Origin: Echinostoma caproni
Taxonomy: Eukaryota > Platyhelminthes > Trematoda > Plagiorchiida > Echinostomatidae
Reading direction: 5' to 3'
Assembly: GCA_900618425.1 (NCBI GenBank)
Contig: UZAN01039461.1
Span: 25,187 to 89,186, forward strand
Length of the DNA: 64,000 nucleotides
Below are positions 48,357-61,439 of this stretch, piece after piece. Made by a program: the position numbers and the translations under genes. The notes under the pieces are model-generated. The model saw nothing but the letters and a program-made list of their open reading frames with translations, searched no databases and was not told where the DNA came from. How positions within the stretch are numbered: the first letter of the stretch is position 1; each line of letters opens with the position of its first letter.

Positions 48357-50239
48357 AAATGGATTAAAATCATTAATTATATTATCATGTTTATTTGCAG
48401 GCAAGTTGGCTTTTCTGTAACTATGATCATACATCTCAGGGAAACCGTCACAATTCACTTTTAAATGATAGTAGGAAGCGTTTGAATCATGACTACAAAT
48501 ATCTACAAATTTCTATCCATATTTCATCCAGTCGGATTCAAAAATCACTTGGCACTTAGGAACCCTTCACGGTCAAGCTTTTGATTGTATGTATGATTCT
48601 TTGAAATCTCATCGCATATGAAAAGGAGAGAATCCCTCTATGAGTTTCCCAAAAAAAGTATTTTTTAACCCCGAGACGGAAGATATTTAAGTCCATTTTA
48701 TGGCTCTCGGAAACGGTCCCAGTTTTCTTTGCCTACTGAAATGCAATTGGTCACTACAGGGGAAAATAAGATTACTGTTTTTTTTTCTTTGTTATTAATC
48801 AACGACGATGATGCGCCCATGTCTTTGTGAATGTATTGAATGTGGCAAGACTGATACTCCGAAAAAATGTTTTAAATAGCTATGAGTGCTACGGATAGCC
48901 AGAAATCAAATGGTTCTTGTGAGTCCCAAATAGAATCAATTTGAAAATGTACCCGTAACTACAGTATATTGCCTGAGATGTGCTTCTTGTTTTGTTTCTG
49001 TCTCCCGATCGCACCAAAATCCAAATGAAGCACATCGTTCCGACTCACGAGCTTCCGTGTGTGTGGTTCCATTCGTGTTTGGCAATTAATAGACGCGTGG
49101 AAAAGGTGGTACCCAGTAGCTTGGCTTATATTTTATGATGAATCAAAACTAAAAAAGGGCAACATAATAGTTTCTGCTACATAAATAATTTACCGTAATA
49201 ATAGTTCATGATGGAACTGTGTAAGATTAAAATGGTATGATCACGATGATGAAGATTTTAACCTTTGCATATGCACACTTTTCGTCAACTGCACACAACT
49301 CAGTTCGGGATAGATCAAAGCTATTACGAAAACACAATGTGCGTCCACCTTAAACATTATACACCCAACGATGCATAGGACAAGACTTACCAGCAAATCA
49401 GCAGAGCAATGTCTCACAGCTTGTGTAGATGAGGGTAGCTAATCGAACGTATAATCCAGTCAACCGGCAGTCTACTTACTGTTATCCGTATTACGGGCAT
49501 TCAAAATAGATCCCACGTGAGGGATCCTGTCTGGAGCGTGTTTCATTCCGTTCCATGTGGGCGAATAAAATCCACGTTAAATCCAACTTAACGCAACTGA
49601 TTCATCGATCGAATCCTTTCGAACAGCAAGCAGGCTAACGTAAAGTAAAGATACTATGAATTACAAAACAGCAGCTTTTACTGCGTTTTGCACAGTAGAC
49701 ATCATGTGACGTCTTCCTATTTTAAGGAAAGTTTGGGCGAACGGTAGTCATAAATCAAACCCAAATAAAATGGGTAAAATAGTTTGCATATCTCCACACA
49801 TGATCTTGTATCGGCCATACTTTCCAGATGCTCTTTTGTCCATAGACCACAAAACTTTGACCTTCCGTCAGTAGAAATGTGAATTTGTCATGTGAGGTCA
49901 TCTTTTCATTCACTGGTTAAAATTCTGATGGCTTTGTGCAGCTGCTTTGTGTTCATCAAGGATTTTCAAGAGTCCTTAGCCTGAAGAATTTGAATGTTGT
50001 CAACTTCGGTGTGTCATCTTGTTGGGCCATATCATTTCGATGTTAGCAGATCGTCTCACAGGAAAAAATATGATTCAACGGATCTACAGTTGTAAAGTTT
50101 AAAATCATCGTTAGAGTGACCAATCAGTGGTGACAAAATAGATTAACTTCATAGAGACAAACAAGTGTGAGGGTGATCAACCGATTTGTCATGGAACATT
50201 TACCATTTCAATAATTTATAGTCCTAAAATGTAAGACCT
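48357..50239. other. Unassigned DNA
   Basis: No gene or repeat was recognised. Confidence 0.35.
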
Positions 50240-50297
<58 letters not shown>

Positions 50298-50311
50298 GGA
50301 TAGATAGCTAC

Positions 50312-50370
<59 letters not shown>

Positions 50371-50626
50371 TTGGATGGATATATCACTAGAAAGATAGAT
50401 AGACAGATAGATAGATAGATAGATAGATAGACATATAGATAAATAGACAGATAGTTAGATAGATATTCAGATACATAGATAGATAGATAGATTTATAGCA
50501 TAGATAGACAGAAATATGCATAGATATATAGATAGATAAACAATCGATGGACCATAGATAAATAGACAGATAGGTAGATCGACAGATAGATAGGTAGATA
50601 TATAGATAGACACGGATAGATAAATT

Positions 50627-50670
<44 letters not shown>

Positions 50671-50679
50671 TGATTGATT

Positions 50680-50734
<55 letters not shown>
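50240..50734. repeat. GATA/TAGA tetranucleotide array, about 495 bp
   Basis: Long runs of TAGA units are interrupted by CAGA, TGGA, ACAT and short non-repeat blocks (for example near 50371-50386 and 50520-50560). The array ends abruptly against the truncated CR1-like copy to the right. The minus-strand ORF of repeated YLSI over part of it is a by-product of the repeat. Confidence 0.95.
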
Positions 50735-52896
50735 TGGTACAGTGGAATTTTGAAAACATAACGGGGAACAGTAGGTCCAATAACATAAAATACACGAGAA
50801 AATATATCACCGATTGGTGTACAGTGACTCTCCCAGATGTCAAAGGCGTCAACTATCTAACTTTAATAAATGTTTGTTGTATATGGTGGGATTATGTGAG
50901 GTCAGTCGACAAGAAAATTCAAGGTATTTTAAGTATTGTGACCTTTCAACGTTTAAGTCGTTGAGTAAGTTGTTGGTAACGGATGAACTGGAAAGTGTTG
51001 ATGGCCTACGGTTATTGGAAAACAAATCTCCGATGCATTTGTTCCAGTTTAAAGAAAGGTTAACATCATCGGACCATTCAGAAATGGAACTTATGGTTGA
51101 TCGAAGAGTGTTAAGTTGACGGTTGTTGTTGGATGAACCACAAACCACTGTCATCAGCATATTTGAATGTGAAAACAGTTGGAGTGATTTATAAGTTTTG
51201 GAAGTAAAGGGAAGGACAGAAAAGTGGATAAAATTGCTCGCTGTAATACATCTTGGTTCACATTGATAAAGGAAGACCTAATATCATTAAGACAAGTGAA
51301 TTTGCGTCGGTCAACAAAATGCTTATGTATCCATTTCAAAAGATGTGGTGGGAGATTATGTTGCTGTAACCATGTCAATGGGATGTTTCTGTCAAAAGAG
51401 TTAAACAAGTTTGTGCAGTTCAAACTGCAACTATGAACAATTTTGTGTTTTTGGTGCATGGAACAAAATGACCAAGACAAGCAACTGCATCTAAAATAGA
51501 GCGACACTTACAATATATTAAAAAATGAATGACAAATTTATGAAAGGTCGTTCACAGGTGTTCTAGGACCCCTAGGGACAAGCCGTCCGGACCGGAGAAT
51601 TTATTACTGTTGGTATCATTGAACTGATTTAAAATTTACTCTGTTGTAACAGTCGCAGGAGAATGCAGATCAAGTTACGTCGCACTTGGTCTCGGTAATG
51701 TTTGCGCAATACTGTACACTGTAGAGAAAGATCTTTTGAGCTCATTGATGTCACATGAGACTGCTGTAGGTAAGGGTGAACGACTGCAGAGCAACTTCAG
51801 TCCGTTCCATAGTTGACGTCAGGTTTTGTCCCCTAGCACGGTATCAACATAAAATTGATTGAGATGGGCTAACTCGCTTCTGATATAAAATTTGACATAT
51901 TCGATAGTCAGTTTATCTCTTGAGCGATAGGTCCACACTTTCAGCTTACGTGACCATTTCAGTCTGTCGGAGATGAAATGATTGGACTGTAGGTGAGTCT
52001 TAACTTGAGGACAGCGCACATCATAACAAAGTTGATATAATAGGTAAGGTTGTCACAGAAGACTGAACCATCGAAATCGGAGAGTAGTTGTAATTCCATA
52101 TAGGCATCCATGGATTCCAATTCCATTACATTTGGCTGGTAGGGTTGTCGTATACGTATCCTACGTGCAATGTTCTTCATGAGGGTTTATCGATTGCATT
52201 TACCATGTACCATAGGGAAAACTTCAAACAGACAGCGATGAGAATTATCTGCTAGTGCACGTTTGAAGGTACGACAAAAATGTTCCATTTACGAAAACGT
52301 GGTTCAAGGAGGCGTTATTGGAGCGGAAAAACGAACAACTTTTTGAACTGACAAGCATGTTAAAACTCACATCCGATCTGTTGAAATCACCAGCAACGAT
52401 GAAAGCAGATGTTACAAACTTCTCTAACGCAATTGAATAAAATGTATTCATGAAGGTGAATAACTCACCAGAATTACAGTCAGGAGTGATGCAGTGGTTT
52501 GAAATAATGATCAAAGAAGGGCACAGGAAAAAAAGCGATTTCCATTCCACAGTAGTACAAGAAATGTTTTGTGCACAGTGATTATATATGTATTTGGTAT
52601 GGCTACACCAGGACTGGACCACATTCTTTGTTTTTCTTCCTGGTGGTCTATCTGAATGAAATAACTGAAAGCCTTCAATCTCAACCAATTCATTCTCGAC
52701 CGATTCTTGTAGCCAAGATTACCGAACAGTAACTTTTGGAGTGTTCCCCGCTGTCTGATAACTGTGAGAGAATTGAGCATAAATTTGACGACAAAATGAT
52801 AGCAACACCAATAAGTTTCGTATTTTTGTGCTCTGGTACAACTTTCCGAACTGCGTCATGTTTTCTCCGTTTGCCAGTTGTAGTTCTGGTGATCAT
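50735..52896 (-). mobile_element. CR1-like retrotransposon, EN plus RT (family B, copy 3), decayed
   Basis: Minus-strand relic. EN part (52245-52780): FQLFHSDRPPGRK, SNHCITPDCNSGEL and VAGDFNRSDVSF. RT part (50849-51507): CTNLFNSFDRNIPLTWLQQH (motif A region), FVDRRKFTCLNDI, QDVLQRAILSTFLSF (motif B, QGAVLSPFLF type) and LSLNWNKCIGDLF with SQYLKYLEF (post-motif C). The reading is cut near 50750 around [11 protein letters not shown], equivalent to the CSPVIFPG region of the family, where the GATA array begins. Stops and frameshifts occur throughout. The YADD box itself is degraded. Confidence 0.78.
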
Positions 52897-55763
52897 TTAA
52901 ACTTTATTTCCAACAAAACTAGAGAAATCACATAAAGACGATATCTTCCGCGGATACTTGTGTGGAAATTAAACTCAGCTCGTTGTAGGTAATCATTATG
53001 GTCAAAATAATTAATACGAACTTCAATCCAAAGTAACCATGTGGTGGAAAAGCTGAAGCTCCAGTCATAACAAAAAACAGCGCTGCCAAATTCAAAGCCC
53101 CCGCCTCATCAAAGTATTATATAGACTACAAAATATATTAAAAAATGCGTAGGAAAACCAGTGAGACTGTGCACATTAGTGTCTTGCTAATTATCTGTAA
53201 GAACAAGTTTTGAATAGTGGAATCAAACTGATGAGGAACCAGCTGAAGCCATGTGCTATTTAACGATTAGCCATGCAATAAGTTCTGGTCAAATTCTAAG
53301 TTGATGCGGACCAAGCGAGCGGGTGCGATACGAGCTAAATTGGTGAGAAAATGATCGAAATACGACCAAGATTGAGTTCACGATTAAACTCAAAATATTT
53401 TAGAAACCCTCCAGATTTCGACATTGCATTACATGGGACATATTAACAGTAAGTTATTAGTTTGTACATTTTGTATGTTTGTATTTTTCACACACGCCTG
53501 AGATCAGACTGTGTGCGAAAGAACTCACAGTACAATAATCATTATGAGAAGAAGAAAGACCCATAATATGCCCTAGGGAGGATACTGCTAGGCAGGCCAG
53601 GCCAACGAAGGTGAATTTTCTTGGGGAATTCAAAAAGCTTGACCCGCAAGGCAGCGAGGCGATGTGGAAAAAACCGCAATCCATTGGGGGTCGGTGTCCA
53701 GGTCATACGCCCTTTGGACTGGTCAGATGTTCAAGTTGCTCAATATACCTCGATGCCCATTCGAGCCGGTGATCACTACCACAACCATGAAGGTGTGTGC
53801 GTGTTTCGTACTCCTCCTCTGGTTTGGTGTGGAATTACGGCTTTTAGCCAACTCCCCTAGGTGAACTGGTGGTGATTCACCTACCCGGTTATAGTCCCGG
53901 TTGTTGGCTTTTCGTCCTCTCACTTTGGTGGAAAAACATCCGCCACGTTAAGGCAGTGAGTAGGGCTACCTCAGCAGAAGCCGTTTTAGACGCTTGGTTT
54001 TATGGGAGCATTTCTTGAGGTGCAAAGGAGTGGTGACCAACCGCAACAGGAGACATTCACCCCCAATTATACCAAGGTTTTCAGAGGCATTTTGAATAAA
54101 TCATGAACAATAAGTTGATTAGTTCTTCAAAGCTTTGATTCACAAATCGATTCCCGAGACAGTAATCGCCGGGTTTATCCTCATCGCCTTTGTGCAAGCA
54201 GTAAGTGTGGGATTGACCACACATCAATGGAATTGTGGAGCGATCGACCACTGAAGAAAACCGTCATGGAGATAGCCGAAACTTTCACTCTCTAAAAATG
54301 GTATTACTGTGATCGGTTGGCAAGATAAGCAAAACAATATCTGCAGTATTATTTCAGATGATGTGATCTGATACGTGGATAAGAGGACCCCAACATTAAT
54401 AAGAACTCACCAGATTGTTCGCTCTCTTATTCCACATTGAACCAGCGGACAATAAAAATGCCTAACCCACCGTGATGAGATCGATCCCGTCTCAAAGTAC
54501 ATGAACAGATATATCAGATTACCTATGGCATTCCTTCAAAACGTTGCAAATTGATTTATTTATCTCTGTTCGCTGCTCTAAAGGCAAAGAAAATATAATC
54601 ATTGAATTGAGTAATTTGGTCATAAAAGCAAAACGTATAGCTTCTTCATTCATTACGATAAATTTTTGTGCAAGTTAATAGATCTAGCTAAACCCTTTTA
54701 ACTCAAATCGGATANTGACTATGTTCATCCGGCACTCCTCTTCTCACTTCATTTGCTGTTCCCTTGCTCTCAACGGACCGATTACGTTGACACATTTTCA
54801 ACTACTGTTTAATACATCATAGTTAGTCAGTCAACACGCATTTTTCGTCATGAAAATAATTTGCCGTGTGATATGTGATTCATCTAGAGTCCACCTGATG
54901 TACTTTATTCTCGGGGAACAGGTTAACTGATAGAAACCATCACTTTTGAATAAGATACCATTGTGATAACAACTGGACTGGACTGGGAAAATTGCAGACT
55001 TTTTGGTTCGCTCTGTGCAATCAATACCACTCGCTCCAAAACATCTTCGTTGTTGAATNTTGTTGAATAATGGACGAAACAATGATACCTTTGATTTGTA
55101 CACTCTTCTTACTTATTATACACCTACCTTGCTTTATTACACTACCGGTTGTACAAACTGTTAAACTTATCTGAATTTTTTTCTTACTTCGACAACCCGA
55201 TTGATTCAGATGTTTCAGTTCAAGTGTAGTTTCAGTGACTCGTACGAGAGTAGAGTGAAATGAAGCTTGACGAAGACAGTCAACGAACATCAGCCAAAGA
55301 GGCTTTTATACTGGTTGACTCAACCAAACGGTGCAAGAAAAAGAAACGGATGAAAAATTTGACATAAGCTATAGCGAAGTGCCTCTCTTGTAACATGTTC
55401 GCGATTTGACCTGATCCGGCCATTCAAAATGCAATTCAACGACCGAAAGTCCGACCGCCTCCCATGCTCTTCGTAAACAAGAGTTATTATTGAAACCTAT
55501 CTGTACTGGTCAGAAAGAAACTATTTTTCTAATGCGCCCCATATATTGCACTATAAATAAACCTATTTCTGACCAATGGCATTAAACGAAATTAAAGCTT
55601 CCCTCAATGGTTGTCTTTTTCTCCTGGTATTAAATAAATAACGGGTAATGAACGTTTCACGTATTCCAAGAATGGTAGGCCTTCGATTGACCACTTCTTT
55701 TGTATTGGATTAATTACTTTAAATTAGTTTTGTGCTGTTGAAACAGTACAGTACAGTAATTGA
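52897..55763. other. Unassigned DNA, possibly with an unclassified repeat at 53.58-54.11 kb
   Basis: No supported gene. The 53580-54110 block is more GC-rich than its surroundings and has overlapping open frames. I suspect a dispersed repeat but cannot name one. Ambiguous bases occur at 54715 and 55059. Confidence 0.3.
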
Positions 55764-55864
55764 GTTCCACCTACTGTCGGCTGCGAAATTCTGTGCTTCT
55801 AATAGTTATTGCTACAGTTACTCGGCCCTTCCTGAAAATTTACTGTACAAATGCTCATGCAATG
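55764..55864 (+). mobile_element. SINE family A, partial 3-prime copy
   Basis: TTCCACCTACTG and then GCCCTTCCTGAAAATTTACT, GTACAAATGCTCATGCAAT parallel the 3-prime half of the copies at 30.4 and 48.2 kb (CTCCACTGCCG..., CCCTTCCTGAAAGCTGACTG, TACCTCTGCATATTTAATAA). The head with box A is missing or unrecognisable. Confidence 0.45.
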
Positions 55865-57124
55865 GAAAGATGTCAAGTGCTCCTGACAGTTATTTACACT
55901 CAAGTTCACCATACGTCGCACCTTCCAAAATCCAAACAACTTAAATGTATTTTACCCACGGAACGGAGTCATCTCTAAAATGTTTCCACCTTTTAGTTAG
56001 ACAACCCTAATGTTTGCCATTACCTTGGTTTTCTTAAAAAGTCGATCCTATTTGGCAGCCGGTAAATCCCTTAGATTGGATGATCTGACCGACTCGTTGG
56101 TTGATAACGAATTGCTACACTGAATAAGTATGAATTCGGTTTATTTCTGTTGTTTCTGTTCTATGGTTTGCATCTATTAGAAAGAAACACAAGATTTTGG
56201 AAAATTCCATAGAACCTAAATCCACAAAGTGCTCTTTGGCTGAATTTATTTTCTTTCGAAAAGAGAGTACAAAGTGTATATTAGAAGGTGGAGTTAATAA
56301 AATTAATATTATTATTAAATTAATTAGTAAAATTTTGGTTTTGAGTTCAACAGGAAAAGATGCTATCCGACCGTGAGACAAAAACTTGATGATGTCAATG
56401 ATACTGTTTACTTATGGTACATGCAAATCCGTGATTAATCTGAGTAAGTAACGAAATAGAAATTGTGACCTCCAGATAAGTAATGAACTTTCGTGCTACT
56501 GTCGATCAGATCCAATTCGAAGTAGCTCAAAGGTGGTTGAAATACTGGTGTAAGAGTGTGTGTGTGTGTGTGAGGTAAGTAGTGACCACCAATTGAACAA
56601 AGGTGTATAGTGAACGTCGAAGCGTACCCGTCAGGTACGTAGATGATTTTGTGGGTAGACTAGCTGACTCGAGGCACAAATAAGGCGACAAAGATGTAAT
56701 AAACACTGATGGTGCAAGGGGCGATTCAACTTGTTAGTACTCATATATCTTTCGATTGGTTCCTTTGCAGGCATTGGTTCACATCGCGGTTGAAATAAGG
56801 CAAAACACACTTCCAACAAATATTTATCTTATTAAATTAAATTTATCATCAATTATTTCTCGCACTGATATCTCTATATTTTCTATGTAAAGCATACAGT
56901 TTAAGCATGATTTCAGTGTAGATATTTGCTCTAAGCTTGCAGCCTGAAGTTGGAACCTTGTCTCACTAAGCCATCTATTTGTTTTTATTACATGGGAAAA
57001 CTGATATCTCGCTGTTTGTTCAATGCTTCCAGCCCTTTTACATGCTGGTCTCTGTGGTCGTACTTTCTGGGAGGGGCATGGGGTTGAGGGATGGAGTGTA
57101 CAGTGGTTATATTATTCCCCTCAG
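55865..57124. other. Unassigned AT-rich DNA
   Basis: A (TG)n tract lies at about 56557-56571. No gene was recognised. Confidence 0.3.
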
Positions 57125-57179
57125 TTTTGATCCAGCTGATATGGTGCGAACTTGGTTTAAAAAGTCACAAAAGAAGTAA
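57125..57179 (+). CDS. Candidate short terminal exon
   Basis: The acceptor ATATTATTCCCCTCAG leads into a short frame, FDPADMVRTWFKKSQKK, and a TAA, with AATAAA at 57193-57198. Acceptor, stop and polyadenylation signal in the right order make it notable. The short length makes chance likely. The frame is also open upstream to 56979. Confidence 0.22.
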
Positions 57180-57199
57180 TGAAAATTGATGGAATAAAT

Positions 57200-58474
57200 T
57201 AATGGAGATTTTAAATTTATCCTGAATCGATGTGGCGTTTGAAGACCTTCGTAATTTGTCTACGTTTCAGCTTCCAAATATACACTCGTCGAATAACGTA
57301 CTGCATCGTCTAAGTCTTTGCTTGACCTGCTTTTTTATTCAGTTGTAGATTTTTCGTAGTTCAGGGAATTATAGTGACAGCATAATACAAAATGGACTCA
57401 TCAGGAATTAAAAAATAGTAACCATGGTTTGTTTAGATTCAGTCACAAATTACGATTAGCTCTATGTGAGAAATTCTCTATCTCGTCTTGGTTCGCTGGA
57501 AGATAACTTCCATCTAGGTGTGATGTGTCTCTTATTCTGTGTTCTACTGTTTGAGTTATATAAGTCATTTGAGAAATTTTGTAAGTCTATCTAGTCATTT
57601 CCCACCGACTACCTTCGGTTTTTAGCAAGTGACGTCTTTAAAATGTCGCACGATTTCGGTACCTTGGGGACTGTAATACATTTTTTCTGACTCAGGTGTG
57701 ATTCCTACTGGAGTAGATATGAGTTCATCAGGGTGCAGATTGAATACGGGTTATATAAAAGATTTACTGCATTGATTACTATGTTTAAATGCTGCAATTA
57801 TCACGAAAGGGTTGGGCAACATGTGCTTCTCATGGGACAGTCTGAAACTGTTTTATCAAAATAGCTGCGTTACCATGGGATTGTCGGTTAAGATGCTGGA
57901 AAAATTCGGACGCGAATGGTTTCATGGCGCCATTATTAGTTGGAGAACCATGCTTATATGTATATGATTAAAATATTGTTAAATATTTCCGGATAAAGAT
58001 TACTACAAAGTGAGACATATTTAGTGATGCTAATCGACCACCGATAATGATTACGGATGCTTACCAGCATAAAAAGCTCAGGGATGTGTAAGAGTCGACT
58101 GAAAGACTGCATGCGCACAGAATGTATTAGACATACATATGATTAAAACAGATGATACTCTTTCGGAACATAATTTGGCCATTTCTTCTTTCTATTCCTA
58201 GATTTCGTCGAAGAAGTGACTTGCAGTAACATCCGATAACGCACCAAACTCGACCATATTCCAACAGTCCTTATATCGGGCTTTATATAGACATTCGAAT
58301 ATTTTGAGAAAGTTACCGTTATTTCTTTTTGTTTTTTGTGGGAGACCAAGAAACCAGAAAAGCGTTTCACAAACTGTGTGAAATACTACAGGTAAGTGCA
58401 AAACGTTTACTGGATCACTGTGTCGCCGAAAGCAGTGGTAACTGATGTTTACGAATTATGGGCTTATCAATAAA
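57200..58474. other. Mostly unassigned; minus ORFs at 58.14-58.40 kb
   Basis: Two overlapping minus frames at 58143-58401 follow an acceptor-like CACTTACCTGTAG. One (TVCETLFWFLGLPQKTKR, then ECLYKARYKDCWNMVEFGAL) looks protein-like. It might follow the candidate at 58475-58705, but the splice phases favour the other frame, so no exon is called. Confidence 0.22.
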
Positions 58475-58720
58475 TTAGCTACCAGAATTCACCGAGACCA
58501 CGGTCACCGTATTTGTCCTCTGATGAGGGTGTCCCAGAGCTTGCGCGCATTCTGCGTACTGCATACATGTTGCAAGCACTAAATCGAGGATATCTGGTGA
58601 TGGGCTGAAATCTTTATAGACAAGCATTCTCTGTCTATCTTCACTGGCTTCCTCAACGCAGGATTCTATACCGATTCTTGTAGCCGTTGTTGCATGCTCG
58701 ATCATTTCCGATAGACTTTC
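58475..58720 (-). CDS. Candidate coding segment, unknown product
   Basis: On minus an open frame reads SKFESLSEMIEHATTATRIG, then IESCVEEASEDRQRMLVYKD, then FSPSPDILDLVLATCMQYAE and a tail ending in a TAG. The composition is coding-like (acidic helical, no low complexity). Several weak GT donors lie near the end and the upstream acceptor is ambiguous. No family was recognised. Confidence 0.28.
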   Translation of the reverse strand, partial: ESLSEMIEHATTATRIGIESCVEEASEDRQRMLVYKDFSPSPDILDLVLATCMQYAECAQALGHPHQRTNTVTVVSVNSGS

Positions 58721-58929
58721 AAACTTACTGCTGTTGCTACTTGAGTGATCAAAAATCCTTTAATATAATTACCCTCGTGCTAACAGTTGTTGTTTTTGTC
58801 GCAGAACAACTTTGTTGTTTTTGTTATGACGTACTGCTATAGTCTTTAGTCAAAGACGAAAAATAACGGTCTCATCGTTAGCAAGTGTGTCAATTCAAAA
58901 CCGGAGGATGTGGTTGATATGGGAGTCCC

Positions 58930-58995
58930 TACAGGGACACCATCAGTATAGCACGCACTGCTGATGGATTCCAAAATGGACGAAATAGCTGACAA
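58930..58995 (+). mobile_element. Hammerhead retroposon remnant
   Basis: GCACTGCTGATGG, then ATTCCAAAATGGAC and GAAATAGCTGAC, align with the family pattern (helix I, CTGATGA, helix II, CGAAAC, helix III). A9 is changed to G, and helices II and III are damaged. The preceding GGGAGTCCCTACAGGGAC may be a relic of the box B region. Inactive. Confidence 0.5.
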
Positions 58996-58999
58996 GTTT

Positions 59000-61439
59000 T
59001 GTTGGTCAATCCTCGTACCGTTCCATCGTCCGTATATTTATAACCTTACAGAAAGCTCAAGGACACCAGGATTACCATACATAGGCCTAGTTGAACATTC
59101 CCATCAGCTGCTTTGTTCTGACATAAATGTTTAAGTTTTTGTCATCCTTACCCAGAATGGTACCCAGCCTGTTTAGCATTCAGCAGCTATATTACCACCA
59201 GCTTTTATTCAAGTGCCAAAAGCGCTATTAATTTAAGTCATCGTTGACCAATGGGAATACACCTTTGCACTGTGAGCTTTCACGAAGAAAGAGAACAATG
59301 AGAAACATGAAAAGTGAACAATTTTGTCGGTTGGGTTATGTGAGATGTAATCAACTGAAAGTACAACAACTTTAGTTAACCACCAGGATGGATGAACGCA
59401 ATATAAATGAATAAAGATAGAAATTCATTCCATGATATGCAATGGAAAATTTAAAGGTCGGCTTCAGTTAGGTGACGGATTGTTGCTGCTGACTAGTCAA
59501 ACTTGTTCGTGATCTGATTTATTGGGGTTGGAATCTCAAGTGTTCGATCGAAAATGTACAGGGCGAGTAAGTATGTACCTAATGATGTTCCACTGAGTCC
59601 CGGTAGCAAGAGGCAGGCCTAAGTTAACACTGGAGTGACTGAGTAAGTCTATTTATCCGGACAAGCAAGTAGGCGTACTAGGTCACTTCAGTGTGATCCT
59701 GTATTTGGCAAGATATTTTGCAGTTGTAGGGACCTCAATGTTTATCAGTTCTTCTTCACCCACCCGATTCTCCCCCAATGTTACCAAAATGCAGATGGAT
59801 GTCACTCCATTATTAAAACGCAAAAGTGATCTCTGTTGTTTTTTTCAGTGCAAATATTCGACAGATAACCAATACGACATTGTGAAAACTATTAGTGCTG
59901 GATATGAATGATCTGGTCATCATCGTCCTCATCATCAACTTCATCGTCTTCCTTCTTGTTATCATTATTTACTGTTCTCCTCAACAAACGTGATAAGATA
60001 CATTGAGGAGTGCTCTTCCCCAGTTAACATCGCTCGTCGTAAGGACCTCCCAAATCTGTTCCGTCTGCGGGAATGTTCGGTCATGAAGGAGATGTTTCGA
60101 AAGTCTATTGTTAAAACATGGGAAGCAGAAGAATAAGACAAGGTATCAGCATTCAACTACGATCCACTTGCTTCGTTGGAACTAATTAGTGTTTTAAATA
60201 ACAAATTAACAGGATGTGAGTGACTATTTCCTTTGTCAGAAAGTAATCCATAGCAACCTTTCTATGCTTTCCCTTTCACGCAAAAGTTCAACTATCTGGC
60301 AGCTTTTGGCCTGAATCACACTCCTCACCAAATCTTCACATACAAGCATCACGTCTTCCACATTGTCGTTTTCGTTTGCAAGTCTTGTGTTGAACACTCG
60401 CACAGTCTCTTGGCTGGCTGGCTGGATCTCATTTTAATTTATTGAAATCCACCGTTCAATTCACCATGCAGCGGTCCAAGTGGCCATGCCATGAATGCAC
60501 CCTCCACTGCTATATCTAATCTCTGTATTGCAGAGAACGTTGTGCTTCGCAAAATAACTCCACTGATAGAGAACTTAGCAAACAGCGGATTGAAATCCAT
60601 CAACAGCTCTGTAAAACCAAGGAAGGTTTCAACAAGCGGGGAACATGCAATGGAACTTCATTTGATCCGTGGAGGAAGAGGAAATATAATTGCATTTATT
60701 CGTATCTCCCCCTTTCGTTTAACCATGATTGATTCCAAATGGTTCATCACACAGTGCTAGTGCGGATCTTTTCACACGTGGCAATTCATTGTGATCACCA
60801 ATCGAGTTTCTGATCCCAGTAACTGAGGTCACCAAGGTTGTGCGTGAAACGATGCATGGATGAACGTCTAGCAAGTTTCGGCAAGTGTTCCAAACGAATT
60901 GGAAAACGACAGACATATGTGAACCGCCGAGATAGCAGGTTCTAAACTGTAATGGCAACCATCAGTGAGTGTTCTAAACTGAGGCGCATTTCGGATGGTC
61001 AAATTGGATGATATTAGTCAGATGATATTTGCACAAAGTTTGAGCTTTATGGATAGTGGACACATGCGTTGTGAACTGACGCGATTTGCTCCGAATGCCA
61101 GATTTATTATGTGAACTACTTCAAAGACGATTTTCCTTAATCTAAACAACCCTTGGGCCAGGTGTAATTAATCGGCTCTCTGCGACACAATGGGGCAGTT
61201 ATCACAGTAAAATGAGGAATGAAAGCTAGACAGACAAGGAAAATGTGAGACAGATCCATCGTCGAGGCAATACCATGCGGCCCAGTCCTGACAGTTCATT
61301 CCAGTGAGTTCTGTTTTCTCGCTGACCTCGTGCTACCGAGACATACTCCTCTGATTGGTTCAAGCGTTTGCGCGGTCGTCCGCTTTGCACACGCGTAAGC
61401 TGCACGTGACAGTTACATTGGGATATGTGCATCGGTTCA
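59000..61439. other. Unassigned DNA with weak exon-like signals
   Basis: An acceptor, CTCTGTTGTTTTTTTCAG (about 59832-59849), precedes a short frame, CKYSTDNQYDIVKTISAGYE, with a stop. An acceptor, CTCTGTATTGCAG, near 60519-60531 precedes two alternative open frames. Neither is strong enough to call. A CAT/CTT-rich simple stretch lies at about 59918-59965. Confidence 0.25.

Noticed and set aside
48441..48455. AACCGTCAC string, as at the start of a schistosome spliced leader
   Set aside because: The match breaks after nine bases and there is no donor or snRNA-like context.
50493..50852. 119-codon minus ORF with repeated YLSI units
   Set aside because: Its middle is translation of the GATA array. 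The N-terminal part is the end of the CR1-like RT.
53229..53250. CTGATGAG on plus
   Set aside because: No GAAA box or helix partners follow. A second CTGATGAG near 58520 fails for the same reason.
57385..57402. Minus-strand CTGATGAGTCC string resembling a hammerhead core
   Set aside because: No CGAAAC at the expected distance, no helix II partner and no promoter boxes. Treated as chance.
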